23,831 nucleotides of DNA from positions 1 through 23,831 of the forward strand of contig DATDRF010000018.1 of assembly GCA_035291905.1 (NCBI GenBank), written 5' to 3'. Position numbers and translations under genes: made by a program. Below the pieces are notes generated by a model, which was not told where the DNA came from, did no database searches, and worked only from the letters and a program-made list of their open reading frames with translations. Source of the DNA: JACPLA01 sp035291905. GTDB taxonomy: Bacteria > Bacteroidota > Ignavibacteria > UBA10030. Shown here in pieces: positions 12,772 through 20,430 of this stretch (positions are counted from its first letter, which is position 1; the number at the start of each line of letters is the position of its first letter).

Positions 12772-13812
12772 TCATCTCCCCTTTCCTCTCCTCCCTACCA
12801 CCAACGAAACTGCTCCGAACACAATCAGAAGAGCCGTAACGATGACAGCCCACCAATTGATCGCCCTCGAGGCAACCCGCATTTCGTGATCCATAATGTA
12901 GGCAATCTGCTTGAAGTCGTCGAATCGGACCGTGTTTCCCTCGATTTCTTTCGCATTTGTCTCCGTGATGATCCCCGGCATCTCGATGCTGACTTTGTAG
13001 GAGTTGGCGGAGATTGCTCCCTTGAAGTCCAGTTGTTCGTCAAAGAGGCTGAATCCCTCCTTGTTGGCCGCCATGGCCCTTGAAGCAATCCGTGTTTTCA
13101 GGACCCTGTTGAGGATCACCGTCAGAGTATCAAACTTTCCCTCTTGAAGCGGGATCTGCATTGCATTGAAGAGGTCTTCTTTACGGGAAACCATGGTCTC
13201 CTGCTTCAGCGCGGGATCATTGAGATTCCGAACTCCCTCAAGAACTACCAAAAAGTAGGATTCAAAAATATTCCGTGCGTCCCATTTCTCAAACCGTTCT
13301 CCCGCATCCGTCAGGGCAAGACTGTCGCCCTTCGTGTTGTACGGCTCGTCTTCCATTTCATGCCTTATCGCAAGTTCGAGCTCGGCAGGCGAGATAAAGT
13401 CCGTCAGAGGAACATTATCAAACGGGTTCCATCGCTTGTAGGTCTCCTTGTAGTGGTAATCCGTCACAAACCACCAGAAGCTCTCTTCAAGTTCCACCCG
13501 CACGGGGAGAGTCTTGTAGGGAACATTCTTGATTGCCTCGTTCAGCGCCTCGGCATCTGCAAACGTCCGCGAAGCAGAGTATTCGAATTTCTTGTCATCC
13601 ACTTTCCGTATCGATGCAGACCAGAGAGAGTCGATCGTCAGCGGAAAGTCTCCGCGATACACTCTGGCGGAATCGCCGGTGAAGGTGATCGTGCGGGCCA
13701 GTGTTCCGTCCCGATTCACCGTCGTCTTTGTCTCCACATCCAGACAGCCCGAGAACGCCAGGCCCGCGAGCATCATCAGTGTGACACTCAGAATATTCGG
13801 ATGGTTCTTCAT
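12772..13812 (-). CDS. Lipoprotein with C-terminal TM helix, third gene of the ECF sigma operon
   Basis: 346 residues. A signal sequence ends in the lipobox-like AFSGC (about 19-23), so the mature protein probably starts at a lipidated cysteine. The body (about 24-310) is mixed alpha/beta with no motif I recognise; the first part (CLDVETKTTVNRDGTLARTITFTGD) resembles the start of bacterial lipoproteins whose mature region repeats that motif, in which a polar strand is followed by DG turns. A TM helix (about 318-338: WWAVIVTALLIVFGAVSLVV) and basic tail (GRRGKGR) end it. It is therefore probably held at the membrane at both ends. The start overlaps the anti-sigma stop by 4 bp (ATGA), so it is in the same operon and may modulate or be read by the anti-sigma factor (inference). 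Confidence 0.75.
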   Translation of the reverse strand: MKNHPNILSVTLMMLAGLAFSGCLDVETKTTVNRDGTLARTITFTGDSARVYRGDFPLTIDSLWSASIRKVDDKKFEYSASRTFADAEALNEAIKNVPYKTLPVRVELEESFWWFVTDYHYKETYKRWNPFDNVPLTDFISPAELELAIRHEMEDEPYNTKGDSLALTDAGERFEKWDARNIFESYFLVVLEGVRNLNDPALKQETMVSRKEDLFNAMQIPLQEGKFDTLTVILNRVLKTRIASRAMAANKEGFSLFDEQLDFKGAISANSYKVSIEMPGIITETNAKEIEGNTVRFDDFKQIAYIMDHEMRVASRAINWWAVIVTALLIVFGAVSLVVGRRGKGR

Positions 13813-14519
13813 GATCGCTCCTTTGAACGGATTGTGACTCGTGCCGATACCGAACGTTGAATGGTTTCAGCGAGGGCCTCAAGTTTTTTTCGGCTCACAT
13901 CATCTGAGAAGGCATCGGTGGAACGGAATATGACACTCCCCACCACGTCGACGGCCCTCGAAAGGCTCCTCCCGTCGATGACAAAGAGTCCATCCCGCTC
14001 CCCGGCATCTGCCGTCCCGAGATACGAGAGTATCTGTTTTGATTTCGGTAAACGGTTGACAAGGTTCGAAGGCACCGAATACATCACCTGAATCCCGGCC
14101 TTTCCGCCCCGTCTCTGTGCCAATTTCTCCTCGAGCGATTGGACGTCCGTCGCCACAGCGAGTTGCTGAGCCAGGAACAGCCCGACCGAGCCAAGGACGA
14201 AGGTTCCATAAAGAATTCGCATGGTGCGATACGACAGAATTTGAAACACGCGGCCGGAGCTCGAGGCAGCGGCCTGAGTTGCACCGCGTCGTGCGCTTTC
14301 CACCGCATTCAGAATATCAGACGTCAGGTCTTGCGCGTTCTTCAGAACCGGTTCAAATGCACGAAGGGCCTCCATTCTGCGCATCGCGTCCTTGTTCTCC
14401 TGCAAATACGCCGCACAGTCTGCGCAGGTCTTGAAATGACCGCGCAGCTGGTTTTCCTGCTCCCTCGTCAACTCGCTTTTCCTCATCAACATCAGATCTC
14501 TCGATTCGGCACATGTCAT
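13809..14519 (-). CDS. Membrane-anchored zinc-finger anti-sigma factor
   Basis: 236 residues. The N-terminus has the anti-sigma zinc-finger pattern C3 ... H28-x3-C32-x2-C35 (HFKTCADC), followed by a helical stretch to about 85 that would clamp the sigma factor. One TM helix lies at about 102-120 (ILYGTFVLGSVGLFLAQQLA), then a periplasmic domain of about 115 residues ending RVTIRSKER. The gene follows the ECF sigma factor with a 4-bp overlap and precedes the lipoprotein with another, the usual sigma/anti-sigma arrangement. By family analogy it holds the sigma factor inactive until an envelope signal releases it. The sensing domain is not one I recognise. Confidence 0.87.
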   Translation of the reverse strand: MTCAESRDLMLMRKSELTREQENQLRGHFKTCADCAAYLQENKDAMRRMEALRAFEPVLKNAQDLTSDILNAVESARRGATQAAASSSGRVFQILSYRTMRILYGTFVLGSVGLFLAQQLAVATDVQSLEEKLAQRRGGKAGIQVMYSVPSNLVNRLPKSKQILSYLGTADAGERDGLFVIDGRSLSRAVDVVGSVIFRSTDAFSDDVSRKKLEALAETIQRSVSARVTIRSKERS

Positions 14520-15103
14520 CGCGATGGCTCCTTCAGATATTCGTACCTGACAAGCAGTTCCCGGATGCGCTTCCGCGCCAGATGCAGGTTTGTCTTGACG
14601 CTCGCCTCCGACAATCTGCTTGCTTTCACAACCTCGCCGACTGACAGATCCTGAAGATCCCGCAGGACAAAAACGAGCCTTTGAGTGGGCGGGAGTTGCC
14701 CGGTGAGGTTTTGCACGATGGACGCGAGTTCGGCATTAGAGTGAATTGTCTCAAACTCCACGGGATCAACGGGTTCTTCCTCCGAGTTCGAGACAAACAA
14801 TCCCAGCCGCCGCTTTCTTGACCGAATGTGATCCATGCTGAGGTTGCTGACGATGGTATAGAGCCAGGTTGTGAATTTTCTCGACTTGTCGTACTCGCCC
14901 AGATGCTGCCACACTCTCACAAATGCCTCCTGAACAATATCCCGCGCATCGGGCTCGCTGCACAGAAACCTGAACGCAAGCGAGTAGGCATACGATTGCG
15001 TGGCCCGGACGAGCGCCCCGAAAGCAGTGGAATCACCGCCCGATGCAGCCGCGGCAAGTCGTGCAATCTCTGTATCTGACAGATCCTTCGGTCGCCTGTT
15101 CAT
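14516..15103 (-). CDS. ECF-type RNA polymerase sigma factor (sigma-70 family)
   Basis: 195 residues from ATG 15103. Region 2 at about 25-98: the core-binding helix DARDIVQEAFVRVWQ (52-66) and the -10-reading helix FTTWLYTIVSNLSMDHIRSRKR (77-98). An acidic linker (NSEEEPVDPVEFE) joins it to region 4 (about 125-184: LPPTQRLVFVLRDLQDLSVGEVVKASRLSEASVKTNLHLARKRIRELL), the -35-reading helix-turn-helix. No region 1.1 or 3, as usual in this group. An in-frame TTG at 15118 would add five residues. The candidate promoter at 15120-15147 lies just upstream and has an AACC/CGTAT form typical of promoters read by ECF factors, so the operon may be self-activating. Confidence 0.93.
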   Translation of the reverse strand: MNRRPKDLSDTEIARLAAAASGGDSTAFGALVRATQSYAYSLAFRFLCSEPDARDIVQEAFVRVWQHLGEYDKSRKFTTWLYTIVSNLSMDHIRSRKRRLGLFVSNSEEEPVDPVEFETIHSNAELASIVQNLTGQLPPTQRLVFVLRDLQDLSVGEVVKASRLSEASVKTNLHLARKRIRELLVRYEYLKEPSR

Positions 15104-15119
15104 GGGGCTTGGTAACAAT

Positions 15120-15147
15120 GATACGACTGAAACAGAAAGAGGTTAAA
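15120..15147 (-). promoter_or_regulatory. Candidate autoregulated ECF promoter
   Basis: On the minus strand TTTAACC (15147-15141), 15 bases, then CGTATC (15125-15120). AAC at -35 and CGT at -10 with about this spacing recur in ECF-dependent promoters. The initiating base would fall about ten bases before the ATG at 15103, giving a very short leader, and no Shine-Dalgarno sequence is visible. Assignment by resemblance only. Confidence 0.4.
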
Positions 15148-15151
15148 AACA

Positions 15152-15181
15152 GATCAAGATTGAGATCAAGATCAAGGTCGG
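15152..15181. repeat. Hexamer array (GATCAA type)
   Basis: GATCAA, GATTGA, GATCAA and GATCAA follow each other in exact 6-bp phase, with a fifth degenerate unit (GGTCGG). It sits directly upstream of the ECF sigma promoter candidate. Confidence 0.65.
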
Positions 15182-15189
15182 CGAAAATT

Positions 15190-15228
15190 GGGGAAAAAAG
15201 AGGGGAAAAGGAGAAAAGGAAAGGGGGG
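15190..15228. repeat. 39-base pure purine tract
   Basis: An uninterrupted run of G and A on the plus strand between the ECF operon and the T9SS cargo gene. Pyrimidine counterparts occur at 12775-12796 and 20726-20753. A simple-sequence or unusual-structure tract; nothing shows a function. Confidence 0.6.
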
Positions 15229-15280
15229 CGGTCCGGAAGAATCGTCGACGTACCCCGCCAAATTCGAACTTTCTGGGGTT

Positions 15281-16345
15281 TTATTTGATCAGGACGAGTT
15301 TTCGCGTGGTCACAACGGTGCCCGTTTCAAACCGAAGGAAATAGATTCCGCTTGGACGCGATGCGGCGTTCCATTTGAGCGCATGCCACCCGGAAGATGT
15401 TCTCCCGGCTGCCAACACGTCCAGTTCTTCGCCAAGAATGGAGAAAATACTAAGGCGAACGTTGGATTCCGACGGAACATAATATCGGATGTCGGTCGAT
15501 GGATTGAATGGGTTCGGATAATTCTGGTCAAGCATGGGAGTGAGCGGCAAGGGGCGATCCCTCTCGACTGAGACAACACCTGAAGATGTCACATATTGAA
15601 TTGGACCGTCCAGCAAAACGTTCCCCGTGTCCGCTTGAGTGTTGTCGGATCCGACGACAAGCAATCCCCCCGTTTCTGTGACATACTTGAATTCTTTGTA
15701 CTGGTACGGCAGCTCTTCGACGAAACGAAAGCGGAGACAATTGACCGTGACGCTGCCCGGAAGCTTCAGTGTTCCCCATCCATCAACAACGACCGTCGAT
15801 GTAATGCTATTCGAGCCTGTGTTGAAAGGGCTCCCCGACGCATAAGCCGTATCCGTTATCGTGCTTGTTTGTCTAGTCGAATCGCCGAACGTTATGGGAA
15901 ACTTCACAAAGAGCTCGTGAGGATTGGAGTGTGAAACTTCAACGGTATCGCCGACAAAGTAATTGTAATGACCGCCCTGGGTCATTGAGGAATTCTCGAA
16001 GTAGATGATCGGTTGCTCATATCCCGAACCCTGTTTGGGAAGCTTGAATGTCATTCCCCCCGCCGCATATCGCGATGCAAGGTAGGGATAGTATGAGATA
16101 TTTCTCACCGTATCGTTAGTCAAATCAGCGAATTGAAGATTGCTGAAGTCGTACGTATTCGATCCCCCCTTTTTCCCGACGTTGATCATCGTTCGCGTCG
16201 ACAGAGTGTCAATCTGAAACTTCATGATCCTCCCAGCATCGAGAGTCTGCTGAAACGTAGCCTGACTGACTGTAATCTGCGCTTCAACGCGCGCCGCAAA
16301 GAGAGCCAAGAAGAAGACTGCCGTAGCAAACCGCAAGATTCTCAT
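15281..16345 (-). CDS. Secreted protein with type IX secretion (T9SS) C-terminal sorting domain
   Basis: 354 residues from ATG 16345. Signal peptide about 1-22 (ARVEA-Q). The body (about 23-270) is beta-rich with many T, S, N, G and Y residues and no recognised catalytic motif. The last 83 or so residues are a type A T9SS sorting domain: LDQNYPNPFNPSTDIRY opener, LSIFSILGEEL strand, GWHALKWNA and SGIYFLRFETG, ending KLVLIK. Cargo with this tail is exported through the outer membrane by the Por/Gld/Spr machinery, and the tail is usually removed. A GTG start at 16387 would add 14 residues ahead of the signal peptide and is unlikely. The gene is convergent with nothing nearby; its neighbour upstream is divergent. 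Confidence 0.9.
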   Translation of the reverse strand: MRILRFATAVFFLALFAARVEAQITVSQATFQQTLDAGRIMKFQIDTLSTRTMINVGKKGGSNTYDFSNLQFADLTNDTVRNISYYPYLASRYAAGGMTFKLPKQGSGYEQPIIYFENSSMTQGGHYNYFVGDTVEVSHSNPHELFVKFPITFGDSTRQTSTITDTAYASGSPFNTGSNSITSTVVVDGWGTLKLPGSVTVNCLRFRFVEELPYQYKEFKYVTETGGLLVVGSDNTQADTGNVLLDGPIQYVTSSGVVSVERDRPLPLTPMLDQNYPNPFNPSTDIRYYVPSESNVRLSIFSILGEELDVLAAGRTSSGWHALKWNAASRPSGIYFLRFETGTVVTTRKLVLIK

Positions 16346-16401
16346 GAGAAGACCTTTCAAAGATTGAAAATGGTTCCCGCCATGCACAGGAAGAATGTAT
16401 T

Positions 16402-16430
16402 AAATTACTTCTTGTCTTTCGTTTCCGCAA
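16402..16430 (-). promoter_or_regulatory. Candidate promoter of the T9SS cargo gene
   Basis: Minus-strand TTGCGG (16430-16425), 17 bases, then TAATTT (16407-16402), 57 bases upstream of the ATG at 16345. The -35 is imperfect. It lies in the 224-bp divergent gap, in which I see no repeat. Confidence 0.35.
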
Positions 16431-16569
16431 TATCGTGAAATGATGATTTTTTCGCAGTCATTCAGTTCCATATGATTTGGGCGAAATCCGGGCCTTTCGT
16501 TTCTTCCGGAGAATGACTAAGTTGTGCTGTCTGTCACTTTGTTTGCCCTTCATCCTTCGCGGTCACATC

Positions 16570-18174
16570 ATGAAGTCCACATCCTTCCTTTTCAAGACTC
16601 TTGCAGCCTCCATTGTTCTTCATCTGCTTGTCCATGCTCAGACACAGGTTCAACTCTCGCGGTTTGTCGGGTCGTTCGAGTACCGCTCATTGCGTACAGA
16701 GGGAACTCTTGAATCACGAGAGTCCGAACTTGCAGCCGACTCAGGCTCCATCGTCGTGGCCGAGAACAGGAACAATCCTTCAGCGCGCGGGATCAGAATT
16801 CCCATCGTACGAATCCTGTCGCCGGACACAACTGCCACTGTTCCCGTCTTCTGGCTCTCGGGCGGACCGGGCCAGTCGAATCTCCATTCCTTTGCCTACG
16901 ATTATTTTCTCTCAAGGCATGATCACGTCATGGTCGGTTACCGCGGCGTGGACGGGGAGGTTTCGCTGGATTGTCCCGAGGTCGTGGAATTCCTTGAGCG
17001 GAGCGGGGACATCCTCTCCGAAGATGCAACCGTGGGGCTTGGCAACGCCTTCGGCGAGTGCGCAGGACGGCTGATGTCGAGCGGCATCGATTTGAGCGGA
17101 TATACGCCTGTCGAAGTGGCTGACGACATCGAGGATGCAAGGAAGGCCCTCGGTTACGAAACCATCGATATCATTTCCGAAAGCTACGGAACAAGGGTGG
17201 CCTATCTCTATGCACTGAGATACCCTGAACGCATTCATCGGCTCATCATGATTGGCGGCAATCCTCCCGGCGGCATGGTCTGGGATTCATACCAGTACGA
17301 TTCCTTGCTCACTCGGTACGGCGAATTGTGGAAACAAGATTCCGATGCCGGCGCCCGCCATCCTGATCTTGTCGCGGCCTTTCGTGCAGTCAATCGCGAA
17401 TTTCCAAAACGGTGGCTCATTTTCCCCATCCGCGAGGGGACGGTAAAGGCATCGGTGAACGCATTTCTTTTCCATCGGGAAACAGCCGCTCAGGCGTTTG
17501 ATGCATACACCGCTGCCGCTAACGGCGACGCGAGCGGCCTTTGGCTCTTTTCATTCATTGGCGGCCGGATCTTTCCTGACATTGTCAATTGGGGCGACAA
17601 CGCAGCCAAGGCGACGAGTCTCGATTTTGATTCGACACGCGACTACGTTCATGAGCTGACGCCGCCGAATGCAGTGTTCGGTGCCCCGCTCGGAGCCTTT
17701 CTCTGGTCTCCCGCTCAATCGGGAAAGTGGCCCGTGTCTTTGGTCGACGCTCCCATGCGTACGCTTCAGCGCTGTACCGTCTCTACCCTCTTCCTCAGCG
17801 GATCATTGGACTTTTCGACTCCCGCTGAAAACGTCGAGCGCCACTTTGTTCCCAATTTTCCCAATGGCCATCATATTGTCTTCTCCGAGGCGGGACACGT
17901 ATTGGACCTCTGGCGCTCACAGCCTGCGGCAACCCACAGGCTTCTCACGGCGTTTCTTGAGAATGGAGACATCGATACGTCCCTTGTTCGATACACACCC
18001 GTCTCATTCGAGGTAAGCTGGGGATTTCCCGTCTTGGCAAAGCTCCTGGTTGGAGGTATCGTTGTGGTTGTTTTCGGAGTCGGATGGGGCGGATGGAAGA
18101 TATTTGCGGGAATAAGGAGAAGACGGAGGGCAGAACAAGAAGCTGGACGACAGGAGCTAGAATTTAGGAGTTAG
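16570..18174 (+). CDS. Alpha/beta hydrolase, S33/TAP-like, membrane-anchored at the C-terminus
   Basis: 534 residues from ATG 16570 (signal peptide about 1-24, ending VHAQ). The oxyanion motif is FWLSGGPGQSN (about 95-104). The nucleophile is S205 in SESYGTR; the first glycine of the usual GxSxG motif is serine here. The probable acid is in SGSLDFSTP and the histidine in FSEAGHVLDLW, with a C-terminal TAP-like domain. Members of this group are proline or tripeptidyl aminopeptidases or esterases. A TM helix (about 493-517) and a basic tail RRRRR place the catalytic part outside the membrane. In-frame starts at 16513 and 16477 exist but give poorer signal peptides. The last residues and the stop codon lie in a heptamer array (18152-18193), so the native C-terminus may have been lost. 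Confidence 0.85.
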   Translation: MKSTSFLFKTLAASIVLHLLVHAQTQVQLSRFVGSFEYRSLRTEGTLESRESELAADSGSIVVAENRNNPSARGIRIPIVRILSPDTTATVPVFWLSGGPGQSNLHSFAYDYFLSRHDHVMVGYRGVDGEVSLDCPEVVEFLERSGDILSEDATVGLGNAFGECAGRLMSSGIDLSGYTPVEVADDIEDARKALGYETIDIISESYGTRVAYLYALRYPERIHRLIMIGGNPPGGMVWDSYQYDSLLTRYGELWKQDSDAGARHPDLVAAFRAVNREFPKRWLIFPIREGTVKASVNAFLFHRETAAQAFDAYTAAANGDASGLWLFSFIGGRIFPDIVNWGDNAAKATSLDFDSTRDYVHELTPPNAVFGAPLGAFLWSPAQSGKWPVSLVDAPMRTLQRCTVSTLFLSGSLDFSTPAENVERHFVPNFPNGHHIVFSEAGHVLDLWRSQPAATHRLLTAFLENGDIDTSLVRYTPVSFEVSWGFPVLAKLLVGGIVVVVFGVGWGGWKIFAGIRRRRRAEQEAGRQELEFRS

Positions 18175-18193
18175 AATCTAGAATCCAGAAGTC
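18152..18193. repeat. Six-unit heptamer array, crosses the hydrolase stop codon
   Basis: Six units in unbroken 7-bp phase with consensus AGRAKYY, for example AGGAGTT, AGAATCT and AGAATCC. The TAG stop of the hydrolase (18172-18174) is inside the array. Confidence 0.75.
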
Positions 18194-18230
18194 ATCCCCG
18201 CGTACGAGGGGACAGAGGTCAGCGGAATTG

Positions 18231-18290
18231 CCCACAGCTTTAGCTGTAGGTAGAAGAGCAAGAAAATATCAAAAACCGTTTTAACGGTTT
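18231..18290. repeat. REP-like double hairpin
   Basis: Hairpin 1: ACAGCT and AGCTGT (18234-18239, 18242-18247) with outer C-G pairs. Hairpin 2: AAACCGTT and AACGGTTT (18273-18280, 18283-18290), 8-bp stem. They are about 22 bases apart. Paired short stems with tiny loops are typical of REP/BIME elements mobilised by IS200-like transposases. Immediately before them, CCCC and GGGG near 18196-18211 form a third short stem. It sits in the 247-bp gap before the NTF2-like lipoprotein gene. Confidence 0.5.
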
Positions 18291-18322
18291 CAACAACATG
18301 GTCCAAAAAATAAAACCTGCCC

Positions 18323-18399
18323 TGAACTTTGAACCTTGAACCTCGAACCCTCATATCTTCATCCCGTAACCCGAAACTCGGAACCCGTAACTGCATCTT
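18323..18399. repeat. Eleven-unit heptamer array (TGAACCT / CGAAACT type)
   Basis: Units follow each other in perfect 7-bp phase from TGAACTT at 18323 to GCATCTT at 18399; nine of the eleven fit the pattern YRNAWCY-like (for example TGAACCT, CGAACCC, CGTAACC). It ends 11 bases before the AGGAGG of the next gene. Confidence 0.75.
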
Positions 18400-18421
18400 C
18401 AACTACAAACAGGAGGTTATT

Positions 18422-18916
18422 ATGAGATCGTTCATTCGAATTGTCAGCTTCACTCTTCCATTCCTGCTCCTTTCCTGCGCCCCGAAGACCGACATTGAGG
18501 GCCTCAAGAAGGCGGTCGATGACTTCAATACGGCATCGATCGAAGCAATGAAAACAAATGACTTCGAGAAATCCCTGGTGTACTATGCCGACGATGCGCT
18601 GGAAATGCCACCCAACCAGCCGGCGATAAGAGGGAAAGAGAATATCAAGGCCTGGATGGAGAAGAGTGCACAGGCAGGGATCAAAATGATATCTGGTAAG
18701 TTCACATCGATTGAAGTCAATGCAGCCGGCGACATCGGTTACGAGATCGGGGAGTTTGACATGACATTCGAGGTCCCTCCGATCGGTGAAATGAGGGACA
18801 CAGGAAAGTACATTGCACTCTTCAGGAAACACCAGGATGGTTCATGGAAGGTTTACGCGGAAACCTGGAACAGCGATTTGCCGGTCCCCGCACCGGAGCC
18901 GCCCAAAAAGAAGTGA
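18422..18916 (+). CDS. NTF2-like (DUF4440-type) lipoprotein
   Basis: 164 residues. A signal sequence ends in the lipobox LLLSC (Cys at about 19). The NTF2-like domain (about 24-155) has the first helix VDDFNTASIEAMKTNDFEKSLVYYADDALEMPP, then the AIRGKENIKAWMEKS helix, the GDIGYEIGEFDMTF strand and GKYIALFRKHQDGSWKVYAETWNSD. The GKYIALFRK...GSWKVYAETWN ending is characteristic of the family. The tail is proline- and lysine-rich. AGGAGG at 18410-18415 fixes the start. A strong terminator follows at 18939-18976, so the gene is probably transcribed alone. It is the third exported NTF2-like protein of the window and has no known reaction. Confidence 0.87.
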   Translation: MRSFIRIVSFTLPFLLLSCAPKTDIEGLKKAVDDFNTASIEAMKTNDFEKSLVYYADDALEMPPNQPAIRGKENIKAWMEKSAQAGIKMISGKFTSIEVNAAGDIGYEIGEFDMTFEVPPIGEMRDTGKYIALFRKHQDGSWKVYAETWNSDLPVPAPEPPKKK

Positions 18917-18938
18917 TTGCAGCTTCTGATCGCGTTCA

Positions 18939-18976
18939 AATCCCCATTTGCTCCTCGGCAGATGGGGATTGTTTTT
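18939..18976 (+). terminator. Rho-independent terminator after the NTF2-like lipoprotein gene
   Basis: A 13-bp stem (18939-18951 with 18958-18970, one wobble) around TCCTCG, followed by GTTTTT. It lies 22 bases past the stop codon. Confidence 0.88.
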
Positions 18977-19019
18977 GTGAAAAATTGTCGCCAATCTGCT
19001 CTTCCCGTTTGAGGAACTC

Positions 19020-20360
19020 ATGATGAAACGATTTGCACTTCCGTTCTTCTTGCTGCTAGCCACCATTGCGGACTCTCCAGGCCAGAATGGTCCCGTGACG
19101 GCACAAGATGTGAAAGCCGAGTTCCTTCATGCATGGAATGCGTACAAACAATACGCGTGGGGGCACGATGCGCTGAAGCCCCTGACGAAGAAACCCCACG
19201 ACTGGCATTCTGTCTCCTTCCTGATGACTCCCGTCGACGCCTACGACACCATGATCCTGATGGGACTTTCCGACGAGGCAAGAGAGACAAAACAGCTGAT
19301 TCTGGAGAAGCTTTCCTTTGACCATAATATTGAAGTGCAGGCATTCGAAATCATTATCCGACTGCTCGGCGGGCTTCTCTCGGCATACCAGATGGATGGG
19401 GATCCGAAGTTCCTTGCTCTTGCAGAGGACCTCGGAAAACGGCTCCTGCCGATCTACGACTCCCCCACCGGCATGCCTTATCGTTATATCAATCTCCGCA
19501 CAGGTGCGAAGCGCGACTCCGTAAACAATCCTGCCGAAATCGGAACCGCACTGCTCGAGTTCGGCACCCTGAGCAAGCTGACAGGTAACCCTGTCTATTA
19601 CCAAAGGGCGAAACTCGCTGCCATTCAGGTCTTCAACCGGCGCTCTTCGATCGGGCTGGTGGGAACGTGGATCAACGTCAATACAGGCGAATGGACAAAC
19701 ACGTCAAGCCACATCAGCGGGGCGATCGATTCGTACTACGAGTACCTGATCAAGTCCTGGCTCCTCTTCGGGGACAAGGACTGCAAGGCGATGTGGGATG
19801 AGAGCATCAAAGCCATACACGCCTCTCTTGCAGACACAACAAAGGGGTCGCTGTGGTACGGCCGATCGGACATGAATACCGGAAAGAGGACGGCTACGCG
19901 GTATGGCTCACTCGACGCTTTTTTCCCGGCGGTACTCTGTCTTTCGGGTGACTTGGCCCGCGCGCGGGAGCTGCAGGAATCCGGCTTTCGGATGTGGAAC
20001 CTCTACGGCATAGAACCCGAGGAACTTGACTATGGAACGATGGAACCTGCGTCAAAGGAATACTATCTGAGGCCCGAGATCATTGAATCCGCTTACTATT
20101 TGTTGCAGTTCACCGGTGATGAGCGCTACAGAGAAATGGGCAACACATTCTTCCGGAATCTGGTCAAGTACTGCCGCACCGATGCAGGATACGCCGCTTT
20201 AAAGGACGTCACAACGAAGGAAAAGGCTGATGCAATGGAGAGCTTCTTTTTTGCCGAAACTTTGAAATATCTCTATCTCATCTTTGCGCCCAAAGAGACT
20301 CTGGATCTCAACAAAGTCATTCTTAACACAGAAGCTCATCCGTTGCAAAGGACATGGTAG
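19020..20360 (+). CDS. Glycoside hydrolase family 47 alpha-mannosidase, secreted
   Basis: 446 residues. Signal peptide about 1-21. The sequence follows GH47 class I alpha-1,2-mannosidases throughout: AWNAYKQYAWGHDALKPLTK, DAYDTMILMGL, the acid-bearing segment AFEIIIRLLGGLLSAYQ (E110), PAEIGTALLEFGTLSKLTG, GAIDSYYEYLIKSWLL (D237), YYLRPEIIESAYYL (E353), MESFFFAETLKYLYLIF and NTEAHPL with T437, the calcium-ligand threonine. All expected catalytic residues are present at family-like spacing. The enzymes remove alpha-1,2-linked mannose with inversion, mostly in eukaryotic ER/Golgi; bacterial members are uncommon but a Caulobacter one has been described. Being exported, it probably trims external mannan or N-glycans. 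GAGG at 19011-19014 supports the start; a second ATG is the next codon. Confidence 0.95.
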   Translation: MMKRFALPFFLLLATIADSPGQNGPVTAQDVKAEFLHAWNAYKQYAWGHDALKPLTKKPHDWHSVSFLMTPVDAYDTMILMGLSDEARETKQLILEKLSFDHNIEVQAFEIIIRLLGGLLSAYQMDGDPKFLALAEDLGKRLLPIYDSPTGMPYRYINLRTGAKRDSVNNPAEIGTALLEFGTLSKLTGNPVYYQRAKLAAIQVFNRRSSIGLVGTWINVNTGEWTNTSSHISGAIDSYYEYLIKSWLLFGDKDCKAMWDESIKAIHASLADTTKGSLWYGRSDMNTGKRTATRYGSLDAFFPAVLCLSGDLARARELQESGFRMWNLYGIEPEELDYGTMEPASKEYYLRPEIIESAYYLLQFTGDERYREMGNTFFRNLVKYCRTDAGYAALKDVTTKEKADAMESFFFAETLKYLYLIFAPKETLDLNKVILNTEAHPLQRTW

Positions 20361-20430
20361 GTTGTAGGCGGGTGATTTTGGGCGTAAAGAAGATATGCTC
20401 GAAAACGTCCCGGATTCCCTCAGAATATTC

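Noticed and set aside
18152..18399. CRISPR array
   Set aside because: The units are 7 bp, contiguous and degenerate, with no spacers or cas genes.
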